Assembly: GCA_021806765.1 (NCBI GenBank) | Contig: JAJZQR010000057.1 | Location: 1-24,514 of the forward strand | DNA from: Chloroflexota bacterium | GTDB lineage: Bacteria; Chloroflexota; UBA6077 | Direction: 5' to 3' | Length of the DNA stretch: 24,514 nt | In this document: one piece after another, positions 16,167 through 24,027 of the stretch | How positions within the stretch are numbered: the stretch's first letter is position 1 | Layout of the letters: each line of letters starts with the position of its first letter | Made by a program: the position numbers and the translations under genes | Notes under the pieces: model-generated | What the model saw: only the letters and a program-made list of their open reading frames with translations | What the model was told of the DNA's origin: nothing | Database searches by the model: none

Positions 16167-17573
16167 ATGAGAGACAGCATCTCCAGAGAGTATGTGGGGA
16201 TCGCTGGCGTGGAGGGGCCGCTGGTCTTCGTCGAAGGGGTCCAGGGGGTCAGTTTCGACGAGACGGTGGAGGTGATTGCCCCTTCGGGCCAGCGGCGGCG
16301 GCGGGGCAGGGTCCTGGAAGTGGATGAGGACCGGGCCGTCGTCGAGGTGTTCCAGGGTACCAGTGGTCTCTCCCCCCAGGGGACCCGAGTACAGTTTCTC
16401 GGGCATCCCCTGGTGGTTCCCGTCTCCACAGAGATGCTGGGCCGCCTCTTCGACGCCTTCGGGTCTCCTCTGGATGGCGGCCCCGAGCCGATCGCCGAGG
16501 AGTGGAGAGAGGTGGGCGGCGCCCCGATCAATCCCACGGCCAGAGTCTACCCGGAGGAGTTCATCCAGACCGGCCTCTCGGCCATCGATGGGATGAACAC
16601 CCTGGTGCGAGGGCAGAAGCTGCCCATCTTCTCGGGCAGCGGCTTGCCCCACGACGAGATCGCCGCACAAATAGCCCGCCAGGCCCGGATCCCGGGGGCA
16701 GGACAGGAGTTCTCTCTCGTCTTCGCCGCCATGGGGGTGAGCCACGATGTTGCCACCTTCTTTCAGAACAGCTTCGAGTCCAGTGGGGCTCTACATAACT
16801 CCGTGCTGTTTCTCAGCCTGGCCGACGCCCCTCCCATGGAGCGGATCGTCACCCCTCGGACGGCTCTCACCATGGCCGAGTTCCTGGCCTTTCGCCACAA
16901 CCGGCACGTGCTGGTGATCCTTACCAACATGACCGACTACGCTTCGGCAGTGCGGGAGGTGGCCGGGGTGAGGGAGGAGGTACCCGGGCGCAAGGGCTAC
17001 CCCGGCTATCTCTACAGCGACCTGGCCTCCATCTACGAGCGGACAGGGAGGGTAGAGGAGTCTCGGGGGTCCATCACTCAGCTGCCGATCCTGACCATGC
17101 CGAACGACGACATCACCGATCCGGTTCCCGATCTGACGGGTTACATCACGGAGGGACAGATCGTCCTGAGCCGGGAGTTGAACCACAGGGGCATCTACCC
17201 TCCCATCGACGTGCTGCCTTCCCTGTCACGGCTGATGAAGGACGGGATCGGAGACGGCAAGACGCGGCCCGATCACCCTCATCTGGCGAGCCAGCTTTAC
17301 GCGGCCTACGCCCACGTACGGGACGTCAGGTCCCTGGCCTCCATCATAGGCGAGGAAGAGTTGACCGAGGTGGACCGCAGCTACCTGGCCTTCGGCGAGG
17401 CGTTCGAACGGCGTTTCGTGGGGCAGGGGATGAACGATGACCGGTCCGTCGAGGAGACCCTGGAGATCGGATGGGACGTGATCTCCATCTTGCCCGAAGC
17501 GGAGCTTACTCGGGTCAGCTCGGAGGAGTTGCGGCAACACTACCGGGCCAGCGGGGCCAGGGGGAGGAGGTAG
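16167..17573 (+). CDS. V/A-type ATPase regulatory subunit B
   Basis: This 468-residue non-catalytic head subunit alternates with A. The N-terminal [17 protein letters not shown] is the typical first strand. In place of Walker A it has [22 protein letters not shown], the V-type B signature, so it binds but does not hydrolyse nucleotide. Other family motifs are [53 protein letters not shown] and [22 protein letters not shown], followed by [15 protein letters not shown]. The length is normal. The ATG follows AAGAGG. The stop is 4 nt before the subunit D start. Confidence 0.95.
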   Translation: MRDSISREYVGIAGVEGPLVFVEGVQGVSFDETVEVIAPSGQRRRRGRVLEVDEDRAVVEVFQGTSGLSPQGTRVQFLGHPLVVPVSTEMLGRLFDAFGSPLDGGPEPIAEEWREVGGAPINPTARVYPEEFIQTGLSAIDGMNTLVRGQKLPIFSGSGLPHDEIAAQIARQARIPGAGQEFSLVFAAMGVSHDVATFFQNSFESSGALHNSVLFLSLADAPPMERIVTPRTALTMAEFLAFRHNRHVLVILTNMTDYASAVREVAGVREEVPGRKGYPGYLYSDLASIYERTGRVEESRGSITQLPILTMPNDDITDPVPDLTGYITEGQIVLSRELNHRGIYPPIDVLPSLSRLMKDGIGDGKTRPDHPHLASQLYAAYAHVRDVRSLASIIGEEELTEVDRSYLAFGEAFERRFVGQGMNDDRSVEETLEIGWDVISILPEAELTRVSSEELRQHYRASGARGRR

Positions 17574-17577
17574 AACC

Positions 17578-18219
17578 TTGCCGCGAGCACGAGTCCCTCT
17601 GACCCGCAGCACCCTGCTGGAAACCCAGCGCTCTCTGGCCTTTGCCCGGGAGGGCTACGACCTGCTGGATCGGAAGAGGGAGATACTGCTGACGGAGTTG
17701 ACCTCGGCCACTCCCAGGGCGGAGCGGGCCAGGGAAGCCCTCACCCAGGGATTCTCGGAGGCATACGAGGCCATGACTCGAGCCCGAATGGCGCTGGGGG
17801 CCGGACCGGTGAAGCGCGCGGCGTTGGCTGCGACGGCCCAGCCCCAGTTGGAGATCAGAGAGCGGAGCGTCGTCGGCGCGGTGGTACCGGAGATCGCCTG
17901 CTCGCCGCCCCAGCAGCGGCCCAGCTACAGCCTGGCCGGGACGGCTGCCGAACTGGACCGGGCAGCCAGGACCTTCGCGCGGCTGGCTGAGACCCTGTGC
18001 GCCGCAGCACAAACGGAGGCCGCGGTGATTCGGCTGGCCCTCGAGATGCGGAAGACCCAGCGAAGGGTGAATGCCCTTCGTAACCTGGTCATCCCTCGAC
18101 AGGAGGCGATCGTCAAAGAGGTTCGGGACGCTCTGGAGGATGCGGAGCGGGAAGCTTTCTTTCAGACCAAGCGGCTTCGCGCCCGGCGAGAAGCTCGGGG
18201 TGGCAGGGTGACGGGGTGA
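17578..18219 (+). CDS. V/A-type ATPase central-shaft subunit D
   Basis: This 213-residue rotor-axle subunit is expected to be a long antiparallel coiled coil. It opens PRARVPLTRSTLLETQRSLAFAREGYDLLDRKREIL, the family start (RV-PTK-sLl-lk-rL--A-rG--LLk-KRd-L), and near the end carries MRKTQRRVNALRNLVIPRQE, matching the conserved RRVNALE-v-IP. The middle (about 110-135) is the variable short loop. The TTG at 17578 has GGGAGGAGG 7 nt upstream. It is the last gene of the operon. Its final codons (GGRVTG) are encoded by GGGTGACGGGGTGAC, one arm of the inverted repeat that brackets the following gene. Confidence 0.93.
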   Translation: MPRARVPLTRSTLLETQRSLAFAREGYDLLDRKREILLTELTSATPRAERAREALTQGFSEAYEAMTRARMALGAGPVKRAALAATAQPQLEIRERSVVGAVVPEIACSPPQQRPSYSLAGTAAELDRAARTFARLAETLCAAAQTEAAVIRLALEMRKTQRRVNALRNLVIPRQEAIVKEVRDALEDAEREAFFQTKRLRARREARGGRVTG

Positions 18220-18220
18220 C
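18206..18220 (+). repeat. left arm of 15-bp inverted repeat flanking the cupredoxin gene
   Basis: The sequence GGGTGACGGGGTGAC at the end of the subunit D gene is the exact reverse complement of 19106-19120. Each arm is itself two copies of a GGGGTGAC-type octamer. The two arms are about 900 bp apart and face each other across the lipoprotein gene. Confidence 0.8.
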
Positions 18221-18351
18221 ACAGGGATGGTCCTGTTGCCTCCGGAAGAAGAACGTGGCGTGCAAGTTGCTACGGACGAGCCCGATGGCGGTGAGTGCCG
18301 GCCGCCCTGGAGCCTGAGATAAGCTGAGGCGATCGACAGGAGGTGCTTCCG

Positions 18352-19011
18352 GTGGGTCCGCGTCCCAGAGTAATGAGATTGACCTTTCGATACTGGATCG
18401 TTAGATCCGCATTGCTGGCCCTTGGTGCGGTCTTGATATCTGCATGTGCTCCCACGCAGGCTGCCCCGACCCCCACGTCGGCTCCGGCGGCGGTACCCGC
18501 GGCGACTTCGGCGCCCGCTTCCACGGCCATCCCGACGGCAGCCTCCGTCCCAGCGGCAACGATGGTGCCGGCAGCCACCAGCGCGGCCCGCGCGACTGCG
18601 GTGGCCGCTGGAACCTCAGCTCCTGTCGCCACCAGGGCCACGGGTACGGCCGTGACCACGCCCTCCGTAGCGGCTTCGCCGACGGTGAAAGCGGCGTCCG
18701 CCACTCCTTCGCCATCGGTGGCGACTGCAGTGATGGGCGAGTCAGTCCAGGTGACTCTCACGGAGTTCCACATCGCCGTCGACCCTTCTACCATCAAGGC
18801 CGGTACGGTGCGCTTCACCGTGAAGAACCAGGGTACCGTGGTGCACGCTTTCGAGGTCAAGGGAAACGGGATAGATCAGAAGAGCTCTAACCTGAACCCG
18901 GGCGAGTCGGAAACCATGACAGTGGACCTGACGCCCGGGACCTACGACACCTGGTGCCCGATAGACAATCACAAGAACCTGGGCATGTTCGCCCAGTTGA
19001 CCGTTCAGTAA
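18352..19011 (+). CDS. lipid-anchored cupredoxin (type 1 copper-domain lipoprotein)
   Basis: This 219-residue secreted lipoprotein has a basic N-region, a hydrophobic stretch (19-30) and the lipobox ISAC with C32 as the lipidated residue. Residues 33-127 are an Ala/Thr/Pro/Ser-rich linker holding the domain away from the membrane. Residues 130-219 form a small cupredoxin with all four type 1 copper ligands visible: H165 (VVHAFEV), C202 and H207 (WCPIDNHKNLGM) and M212. A role in electron transfer or copper handling outside the membrane is expected. The GTG at 18352 has AGGAGG 8 nt upstream; the ATG at 18373 is an alternative start with no SD. It is in the same direction as the ATPase genes but 132 nt away, so it is probably a separate unit. 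No strong promoter is visible in that gap. Confidence 0.87.
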   Translation: MGPRPRVMRLTFRYWIVRSALLALGAVLISACAPTQAAPTPTSAPAAVPAATSAPASTAIPTAASVPAATMVPAATSAARATAVAAGTSAPVATRATGTAVTTPSVAASPTVKAASATPSPSVATAVMGESVQVTLTEFHIAVDPSTIKAGTVRFTVKNQGTVVHAFEVKGNGIDQKSSNLNPGESETMTVDLTPGTYDTWCPIDNHKNLGMFAQLTVQ

Positions 19012-19048
19012 CAGCTTCACCAGCAGGAGCCGGCTCCTACTGCATGAC

Positions 19049-19079
19049 ACCCTTCGGACCGAGAGGCGGTCCGAAGGGT
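19049..19079. terminator. 12-bp perfect inverted repeat after cupredoxin gene (possible terminator)
   Basis: The arms ACCCTTCGGACC (19049-19060) and GGTCCGAAGGGT (19068-19079) pair perfectly around a 7-nt loop. The hairpin lies 37 nt after the lipoprotein stop. Only a pyrimidine-rich stretch without a run of T follows, so it is a weak or factor-assisted terminator at best. It also ends 12 nt before the promoter of the next gene, so an operator role is possible. Confidence 0.6.
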
Positions 19080-19091
19080 CTCGCTCTCTGA

Positions 19092-19100
19092 TGGTATAAT
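19092..19100 (+). promoter_or_regulatory. extended -10 promoter of the radical-SAM gene
   Basis: TGGTATAAT matches the extended -10 consensus TGnTATAAT exactly. No good -35 is found at 16-18 nt upstream, as expected for this class. Transcription would start near 19107, within the GTCACCCC repeat, giving a leader of about 35 nt before the TTG at 19142. Confidence 0.7.
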
Positions 19101-19105
19101 TCCCA

Positions 19106-19120
19106 GTCACCCCGTCACCC
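19106..19120 (-). repeat. right arm of 15-bp inverted repeat flanking the cupredoxin gene
   Basis: GTCACCCCGTCACCC is the exact reverse complement of 18206-18220. It lies between the -10 element and the SD of the radical-SAM gene, so it would be at the very 5' end of that mRNA. Confidence 0.8.
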
Positions 19121-19141
19121 CTTCTAGGAAGGACGAAGGAC

Positions 19142-20968
19142 TTGATCGACATCGAAGGTTTGCTCCCCCGCGTCACGAAGCCGGCTCGCTACGTCGGTGG
19201 GGAACTGAACTCAGTGCGCAAGGATTGGGATTCCGTCTCGGTTCGCCTGGCCCTGGCCTATCCCGACGTCTACGAGGTAGGCATGTCCAACCTCGGGCTG
19301 CAGATCCTGTACGACCTGGTCAACCGGGAGGCGAAGCTGCTGGCAGAGCGCGCCTACTGTCCCTGGGTGGACATGGAATCGCTGATGCGGGAAAGGGGTG
19401 TTGCCCTCTTCTCCCTGGAGTCCAGGCGCCCTCTGGTCGACTTCGATCTGCTGGGCATCTCCCTCTCCATGGAACTCATCTATACCAACGTCCTGAACCT
19501 GCTGGACCTGGCGGGATTGCCTCTCCTGGCCGCCGAGAGGGACGACGGCCATCCGGTGGTGATGGCGGGGGGTAGCGGCGCCTACAATCCAGAGCCGATG
19601 GCTCCTTTCGTCGATCTCTTCGTGGCGGGCGACGGGGAAGAGGTGTTGCTGGAACTGCTGCGGCTGCACGCCCGGATGAAGGAGGATGGCCACCAGACGC
19701 CCGAGGGGCGGGTGCCCAAGGAAGCCTTCCTCAGAGAGGCTGCAGGGGTGGCGGGCGTATACGTCCCGGCTTTCTACCGGCTGGAGGATGCCGGAAGCTG
19801 CCTCCGGCCCATTCCTTCGGCAAGCGGCATCCCTCACACCATTCAGGCCCGGCGGGTGTCCACCCTGGGACCATCTCCCGTGAAGCCGGTCCTGCCCTAC
19901 GTCGAGGCGATCCACGACCGGGCCATGGTGGAGGTGCAGCGGGGTTGCACCAGGGGCTGCCGGTTCTGCCAGGCCGGGGTGATCTACCGCCCGGTCCGGG
20001 AGCGGCCGGCCGAGGAGGTGCTGGAGAACGCGGCCGAGTTGATCGAAAACACCGGATACGACGAGATCTCCCTGGTCTCTCTCAGCACGGCCGACTACTC
20101 GGGGGTCGAGCAGGTGGTCAACACCCTGGCCACCGACTACCCTGAGCATCGTGTCAAGGTAAGTCTGCCCTCCCTGAGGGTGGATTCCTTTTCCGTCAAG
20201 CTGGCCCACGCCCTCCACGACGCCTACGGCGGCGGTCTAACCTTTGCTCCTGAGGCGGGGACCCAGCGGATGAGGGACGTCATCAACAAGGGTGTCAGTC
20301 AGGAGGACATCGAGGCGGCGGTGGAGGCGGCTTTCTCTCACGGCTGGTCGGCGGTGAAGCTGTACTTCATGATCGGCCTACCGACCGAGACGGAAGAGGA
20401 CATCGACGGCATCGCCAAGCTGGCCTACCGGGTTCGGGATATCGGCCGCCGCCACGCGGGCAATCGGACCCAGGTGAAGGTGTCGGTGGGTGCTCTGGTG
20501 CCCAAGCCCCACGCGCCCTTCCAGTGGAGCGGCCAGGACCCTCACGACCGGATCAAGGAGAAGCTGGCTCGGCTCCAAAGGGGGATTCGCGGGCCCGGTC
20601 TGAGCGTGAGCTGGCACGATCCGGAGAGCAGTGTGCTGGAGTCTGCGCTGGCTCGGGGGGACCGGCGCACCGCAGCGGTCATCCACCGGGCGTGGCGCCT
20701 CGGTTGCCGGTTCGATGCCTGGGCAGAGCACTTCCAGTTCGACCTGTGGCGGGAGGCGTTTGCCGCTGAGGGCATGGATATCCATGCCGAGGCAGAGAAG
20801 CGTTTCTCTCCTGAGGATAATCTCCCATGGGACCACATCTCCGCGGGTGTCCGGAAGCGATTTCTGGTTCGCGAGTACCAGAGGGCCCTGCGGGCTGAGC
20901 TGTCTCCGGATTGCCGCGGCGGCAAGTGCCTGGCCTGTGGCGTCCGGCAGAGCTACGGGGGGTGCTGA
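19142..20968 (+). CDS. TIGR03960-family B12-binding-type radical SAM protein
   Basis: This 608-residue cytoplasmic iron-sulfur enzyme is of the YgiQ/MiaB-like radical SAM superfamily, subfamily TIGR03960. The N-terminal domain (about 1-250) has the cobalamin-binding-like fold (LALAYPDVYEVGMSNLGLQILYDLVN, VVMAGGSGAYNPEPMAPFVDLF) without the DxHxxG motif. The radical SAM core carries the 4Fe-4S ligands C269, C273 and C276 in RGCTRGCRFCQAG, followed by EISLVSLSTADYSG, LTFAPEAGTQRMRDVINKG and VKLYFMIGLPTETEEDI. The C terminus has a Cys cluster (CRGGKCLACGVRQSYGGC). The TTG start has AGGAAGGA 8 nt upstream. The stop shares a base with the DUF2344 gene. The reaction of this family is not established to my knowledge; a role in RNA or cofactor modification is only suspected. 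Confidence 0.9.
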   Translation: MIDIEGLLPRVTKPARYVGGELNSVRKDWDSVSVRLALAYPDVYEVGMSNLGLQILYDLVNREAKLLAERAYCPWVDMESLMRERGVALFSLESRRPLVDFDLLGISLSMELIYTNVLNLLDLAGLPLLAAERDDGHPVVMAGGSGAYNPEPMAPFVDLFVAGDGEEVLLELLRLHARMKEDGHQTPEGRVPKEAFLREAAGVAGVYVPAFYRLEDAGSCLRPIPSASGIPHTIQARRVSTLGPSPVKPVLPYVEAIHDRAMVEVQRGCTRGCRFCQAGVIYRPVRERPAEEVLENAAELIENTGYDEISLVSLSTADYSGVEQVVNTLATDYPEHRVKVSLPSLRVDSFSVKLAHALHDAYGGGLTFAPEAGTQRMRDVINKGVSQEDIEAAVEAAFSHGWSAVKLYFMIGLPTETEEDIDGIAKLAYRVRDIGRRHAGNRTQVKVSVGALVPKPHAPFQWSGQDPHDRIKEKLARLQRGIRGPGLSVSWHDPESSVLESALARGDRRTAAVIHRAWRLGCRFDAWAEHFQFDLWREAFAAEGMDIHAEAEKRFSPEDNLPWDHISAGVRKRFLVREYQRALRAELSPDCRGGKCLACGVRQSYGGC

Positions 20969-21615
20969 TGACGCAGCGATTGAGAATCAGCTTTGCCCGG
21001 CGCGATGGGACCAGGTACCTCTCCCACCTGGAGCTGATGAGGATGTGGGAGCGGACCTTGCGGCGTGCTGGTTGGCGGCTAGCCTACAGCCACGGCTTTA
21101 ACCCTCATCCCAAGATGTCTCTTGCAGCTGCCCTGCCGGTTGGGGTGGCGGGCGAGGCCGAGTTGATGGAGGTCCAATTGGAGACGGCGCGGCCGGTGGA
21201 GGAAGCGGCCACAGAGCTGGCCTCCCAGCTACCGTCCGGGATCGAGGTGCGTGCGGTGGAGGATGTTCCTCTCGATGCCCCTGCCCTTCAGCGGAGTCTG
21301 CAGGCCGCCGAGTATCTGGCGGTATGCCCGAAGGCCCCCTCAGAAGACCAGCTTCTCAGGGAGGTGGAGCGGATGGTGGCGGCAGAACAGCTGATGCGGG
21401 AACGGAAGAAAGAGGCCAGGGTTCAGTCATACGACCTGAGGCCGATGATCCGTTTCCTGGAGGCGACTCGAGACGGGGCGGGGCGGCCGGTCGTGCGGAT
21501 GGAACTGCGGACCGATGCCCAGGGTGCGGGGCGCCCCGACGAGGTGCTGAGGGAGATGGGTCTCGATCCGGCCGACTGCGATATCACGCGCATCCGCCTG
21601 CTGTTGAGGTCCTAA
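20968..21615 (+). CDS. TIGR03936/DUF2344 radical SAM-associated protein
   Basis: This is a 215-residue protein of the DUF2344 family, which is almost always encoded next to, or fused with, TIGR03960 radical SAM proteins. Hallmarks are RLRISFARRDGTRYLSHLEL, then MWERTLRRAGWRLAYSHGFNPHPKMSLAAALPVGVAGEAE, the conserved S-GFNPHPK block. The start ATG is part of a TGATG junction, so the two proteins are translationally coupled and probably form a complex. The C-terminal half (VRMELRTDAQGAGRPDEVL to ITRIRLLLRS) is conserved in shape but has no catalytic motif I recognise. In many genomes this pair lies upstream of rne/rng and rplU-rpmA; those genes are not present here. Confidence 0.9.
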   Translation: MTQRLRISFARRDGTRYLSHLELMRMWERTLRRAGWRLAYSHGFNPHPKMSLAAALPVGVAGEAELMEVQLETARPVEEAATELASQLPSGIEVRAVEDVPLDAPALQRSLQAAEYLAVCPKAPSEDQLLREVERMVAAEQLMRERKKEARVQSYDLRPMIRFLEATRDGAGRPVVRMELRTDAQGAGRPDEVLREMGLDPADCDITRIRLLLRS

Positions 21616-21627
21616 GCTCGTTGCCTC

Positions 21628-21656
21628 TTGACCGGATGGTCGCAACAGGGTAGAGT
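21628..21656 (+). promoter_or_regulatory. sigma-70-type promoter of tRNA-Trp
   Basis: TTGACC (21628-21633), a 17-nt spacer and TAGAGT (21651-21656) match a housekeeping promoter (5/6 and 4/6). Transcription would start near 21663, about 13 nt before the mature tRNA 5' end. Confidence 0.7.
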
Positions 21657-21675
21657 GCTAGGGTAAACCGAGCGA

Positions 21676-21748
<73 letters not shown>

Positions 21749-21762
21749 CCTACGAGAAGTGG

Positions 21763-21789
21763 AAGGGCGGCCCGCATGGGGCCGCCCTT
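21763..21789. terminator. bidirectional hairpin terminator between tRNA-Trp and slipin gene
   Basis: An 11-bp perfect stem, AAGGGCGGCCC (21763-21773) and GGGCCGCCCTT (21779-21789), surrounds a 5-nt loop. It lies 14 nt after the tRNA and 26 nt after the stop of the converging slipin gene. The A/T ends are short in both directions. Its location between convergent genes supports terminator function for both. Confidence 0.75.
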
Positions 21790-21815
21790 CTGGCTGTCCT
21801 CAGTTTCTCCGACAG

Positions 21816-22640
21816 CTACTCGATCGGGGTGAGGGGCTCCTTCGGGATTTCCGCAGAAGGAGCATGTCCGTTGCTCTTGAAGAGGCCCGGGATCAACCCC
21901 TCCAGGAGGTCGATGGGCAGAGGGAAGATGATGGTGGAGTTCTTCTCCACAGCGATCTCCGTCAGGGTCTGCATGTAGCGCAGTTGGAGCGCCGCCGGCG
22001 TCCGGTTCAACTGATCGGCTGCGTCGGCCAATCGGGCAGAGGCGTCGTACTCGCCCTGGGCGTGGATGATCTTGGCTCTCTTCTCTCGCTCTGCCTCCGC
22101 CTGCTTCGCCATGGCTCGCTGCATCGCCTGGGGCAGCTCGATGTCCTTGACTTCCACGGTGCTGACTTTGATCCCCCAGGGCTCCGTCTGCTCGTCGATG
22201 ATCTGCTGCAGGTGGCGGTTGACCTTGTCCCGCTGGGCCAGCAGCTCGTCCAGGTCCGATTGGCCCAGGACCGCTCGGAGGGTGGTCTGGGCGATCTGCG
22301 ACGTGGCCCGGATGTAATCCAGCACCTTGACTACCGCCTGGTTCGGGTCCACGACCCGGAAGTAGATCACCGCGTTCACCTTGACGGTGACGTTGTCGCG
22401 GGTGATCACCTCCTGGGCGGGAACTTCCATGGTGACCACGCGAAGATCGATCTTTTGCATCTTATCGATCCCCGGGATAATGAAGAACAACCCCGGCCCC
22501 TTGGCTCCCACCAGCCGGCCGAGGCGGAAGATGACTCCTCGCTCGTACTCCTGGACCACCTTGACGGCGGAGGCCAGTAGGATGAAGGCGAAGACAATCA
22601 GGAAGATCAAGCCCGTGCCGGCCGTGGAGATGAAACCCAT
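21816..22640 (-). CDS. slipin/stomatin-family SPFH (band 7) membrane protein
   Basis: This is a 274-residue SPFH protein. A single N-terminal membrane segment (about 8-26, [18 protein letters not shown]) is followed by the SPFH domain ([32 protein letters not shown]), the [21 protein letters not shown] block, [20 protein letters not shown] and [17 protein letters not shown], then the charged coiled coil ([23 protein letters not shown]). These are all diagnostic of prokaryotic slipins, which oligomerise in the membrane. The ATG at 22640 has AGAAAGGG about 9 nt upstream; a GTG at 22649 would sit right against that SD. Slipins are usually paired with an NfeD protein; none is visible here. The promoter lies at 22746-22774. 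Confidence 0.92.
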   Translation of the reverse strand: MGFISTAGTGLIFLIVFAFILLASAVKVVQEYERGVIFRLGRLVGAKGPGLFFIIPGIDKMQKIDLRVVTMEVPAQEVITRDNVTVKVNAVIYFRVVDPNQAVVKVLDYIRATSQIAQTTLRAVLGQSDLDELLAQRDKVNRHLQQIIDEQTEPWGIKVSTVEVKDIELPQAMQRAMAKQAEAEREKRAKIIHAQGEYDASARLADAADQLNRTPAALQLRYMQTLTEIAVEKNSTIIFPLPIDLLEGLIPGLFKSNGHAPSAEIPKEPLTPIE

Positions 22641-22745
22641 CTTCGACACCCCTTTCTGTACCTACAGCGGCGCCAAAAGCGCCCTGGAGGGAGCGAGAAT
22701 CCCCTGTACTGCCGCGGACAGAGGCCACAACTCTAGATTGATCTT

Positions 22746-22774
22746 ATCATAGATGGGGACGCGCAGGTTGACAA
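22746..22774 (-). promoter_or_regulatory. sigma-70-type promoter of slipin gene
   Basis: On the minus strand TTGTCA (22774-22769), a 17-nt spacer and TATGAT (22751-22746) match the consensus 5/6 and 5/6. Transcription would start near 22739, giving a leader of about 100 nt before the ATG at 22640. The surrounding 22650-22885 contains no other gene. Confidence 0.75.
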
Positions 22775-22885
22775 CCGGGCAAGTTCGACGCGGGCGTGGA
22801 GGGTATTCGTGAGGGCGACGACGGGGCGACACCCTCCGTTGCAGCGACGGGAGTCGTGGCCACTGGCTGGCGGTCGTGGCGTTGG

Positions 22886-24010
22886 TCAGCGTGGCAGGAA
22901 CCGTTTGCGGCGCATAATGATGCTCTGAACGATCCCGATGCAGATCAGGTTGGTGATCAGAGAGCTACCGCCGTAGCTGACGAAGGGGAGCGGGATGCCG
23001 GTCACCGGCATGAGGCGGAGGTTGGCCGCCACGTTCACCGTGATACTGAAGAGCAGAGTCATGGCTATGCCCGTGGCCGCCATCCGGCCGAAACTGTCCC
23101 GAGCCAGGCCCGCGACCCGAAGGATCCGGAGCAGCAGCCCCGCGAAGAGGACGAAGAGGGCGACGGCCCCGACGAACCCTAGTTCCTCAGCCAGGACCGA
23201 GAAGATGAAGTCGGAGTACTGGATCCTGAGAAAGTGGCCCTGACTCTGGGTCCCGGCCAGGAAGCCTCGGCCGAACATGCCGCCCGAGCCGATGCTGATC
23301 TGCGCCTGGATGATGTTGTAGCCCTGTCCCCAGGGATCGCTCTCGGGATGAAGGAATATGGTGATGCGATCCCGCATGTACTCCTTCAGCACGGACCATA
23401 TGAGAGGCACCGAGGCAACTGCCGAGACCGTCGTGAGCAGCAGGTAGCCGACGCGGACTCCGGCGGCGATCGCCATGAGGAACCAGATCACCAGGAAGGT
23501 GGTGGAGGTCCCCAGGTCCGGCTGGGCGTAGACCAGGGCCACGGGCGGTACGGCCAGGAGAAAGGAACCCACGAAGTGGCGGATTGCCCGTACGTCGGAC
23601 TGGTGGTCGGCGAAGTATCGGGCCAGGGCCAGCACCAGGGCGGGCTTTGCCAGCTCGGACGGCTGGAGAGGGAAGATCTTGAGGTCGATCCAGCGCTGAG
23701 CCCCGTACTCCGCCTGCCCATGGGAGGTGAACAGCACTACTCCCAGCAGGATAAGGGCTCCTGCGTAGAGGAAGTAAGCCCCGGCGTAGAGGACCCGGTA
23801 GTCCATGGATGCCACCAGTACCATGAACAGCAGGCCAGCGGAGGCGTAGGCCATCTGCCTGGTGACGTAGCTGCTGAAGGCGATGGTGTCGTTGTTGGTG
23901 GAGGGGAAGGTGGAGCTATAGACCAGCGCCAGGCCGTAGATCAGTATAACCAGAAGGTTCACCAGCATCAGGTAGTCGGCATAGCGCCATCGCTTCAGGG
24001 TCGAACTCAT
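22886..24010 (-). CDS. rodA: RodA, SEDS-family peptidoglycan glycosyltransferase
   Basis: This 374-residue polytopic membrane protein polymerises lipid II into glycan strands during cell elongation, together with its class B PBP. About ten hydrophobic segments are visible. Family motifs are YGAQRWIDLKIFPLQPSELA (QPSE at 116-119), AQPDLGTS (162-169), GQGYNIIQAQISIGSGG (228-244), FGRGF, QYSDFIFSVLAEELGFVGA with the conserved Asp D267, and the C-terminal PVTGIPLPFVSYGGSSL. Absence of long N- and C-terminal cytoplasmic tails and the neighbouring PBP2 gene favour RodA over FtsW. The ATG has GGAAG 7 nt upstream. It begins 17 nt after the PBP2 stop, in the conserved mrdA-rodA order. Confidence 0.94.
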   Translation of the reverse strand: MSSTLKRWRYADYLMLVNLLVILIYGLALVYSSTFPSTNNDTIAFSSYVTRQMAYASAGLLFMVLVASMDYRVLYAGAYFLYAGALILLGVVLFTSHGQAEYGAQRWIDLKIFPLQPSELAKPALVLALARYFADHQSDVRAIRHFVGSFLLAVPPVALVYAQPDLGTSTTFLVIWFLMAIAAGVRVGYLLLTTVSAVASVPLIWSVLKEYMRDRITIFLHPESDPWGQGYNIIQAQISIGSGGMFGRGFLAGTQSQGHFLRIQYSDFIFSVLAEELGFVGAVALFVLFAGLLLRILRVAGLARDSFGRMAATGIAMTLLFSITVNVAANLRLMPVTGIPLPFVSYGGSSLITNLICIGIVQSIIMRRKRFLPR

Positions 24011-24027
24011 TGGCCCGCTTCCAACCT

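Noticed and set aside
18221..18236. Small hairpin (ACAGG/CCTGT) after the ATPase operon as a terminator
   Set aside because: It has only a 5-bp stem and no T-tract, so it is too weak to call.
21759..22580. Plus-strand frame opposite the slipin gene
   Set aside because: It mirrors a clearly recognisable SPFH protein and starts inside the terminator region after the tRNA.
22768..22773. TTGACA on the plus strand considered as a -35 element
   Set aside because: No acceptable -10 lies 15-19 nt downstream and no plus-strand gene follows; the same bases serve as the minus-strand -35 region.
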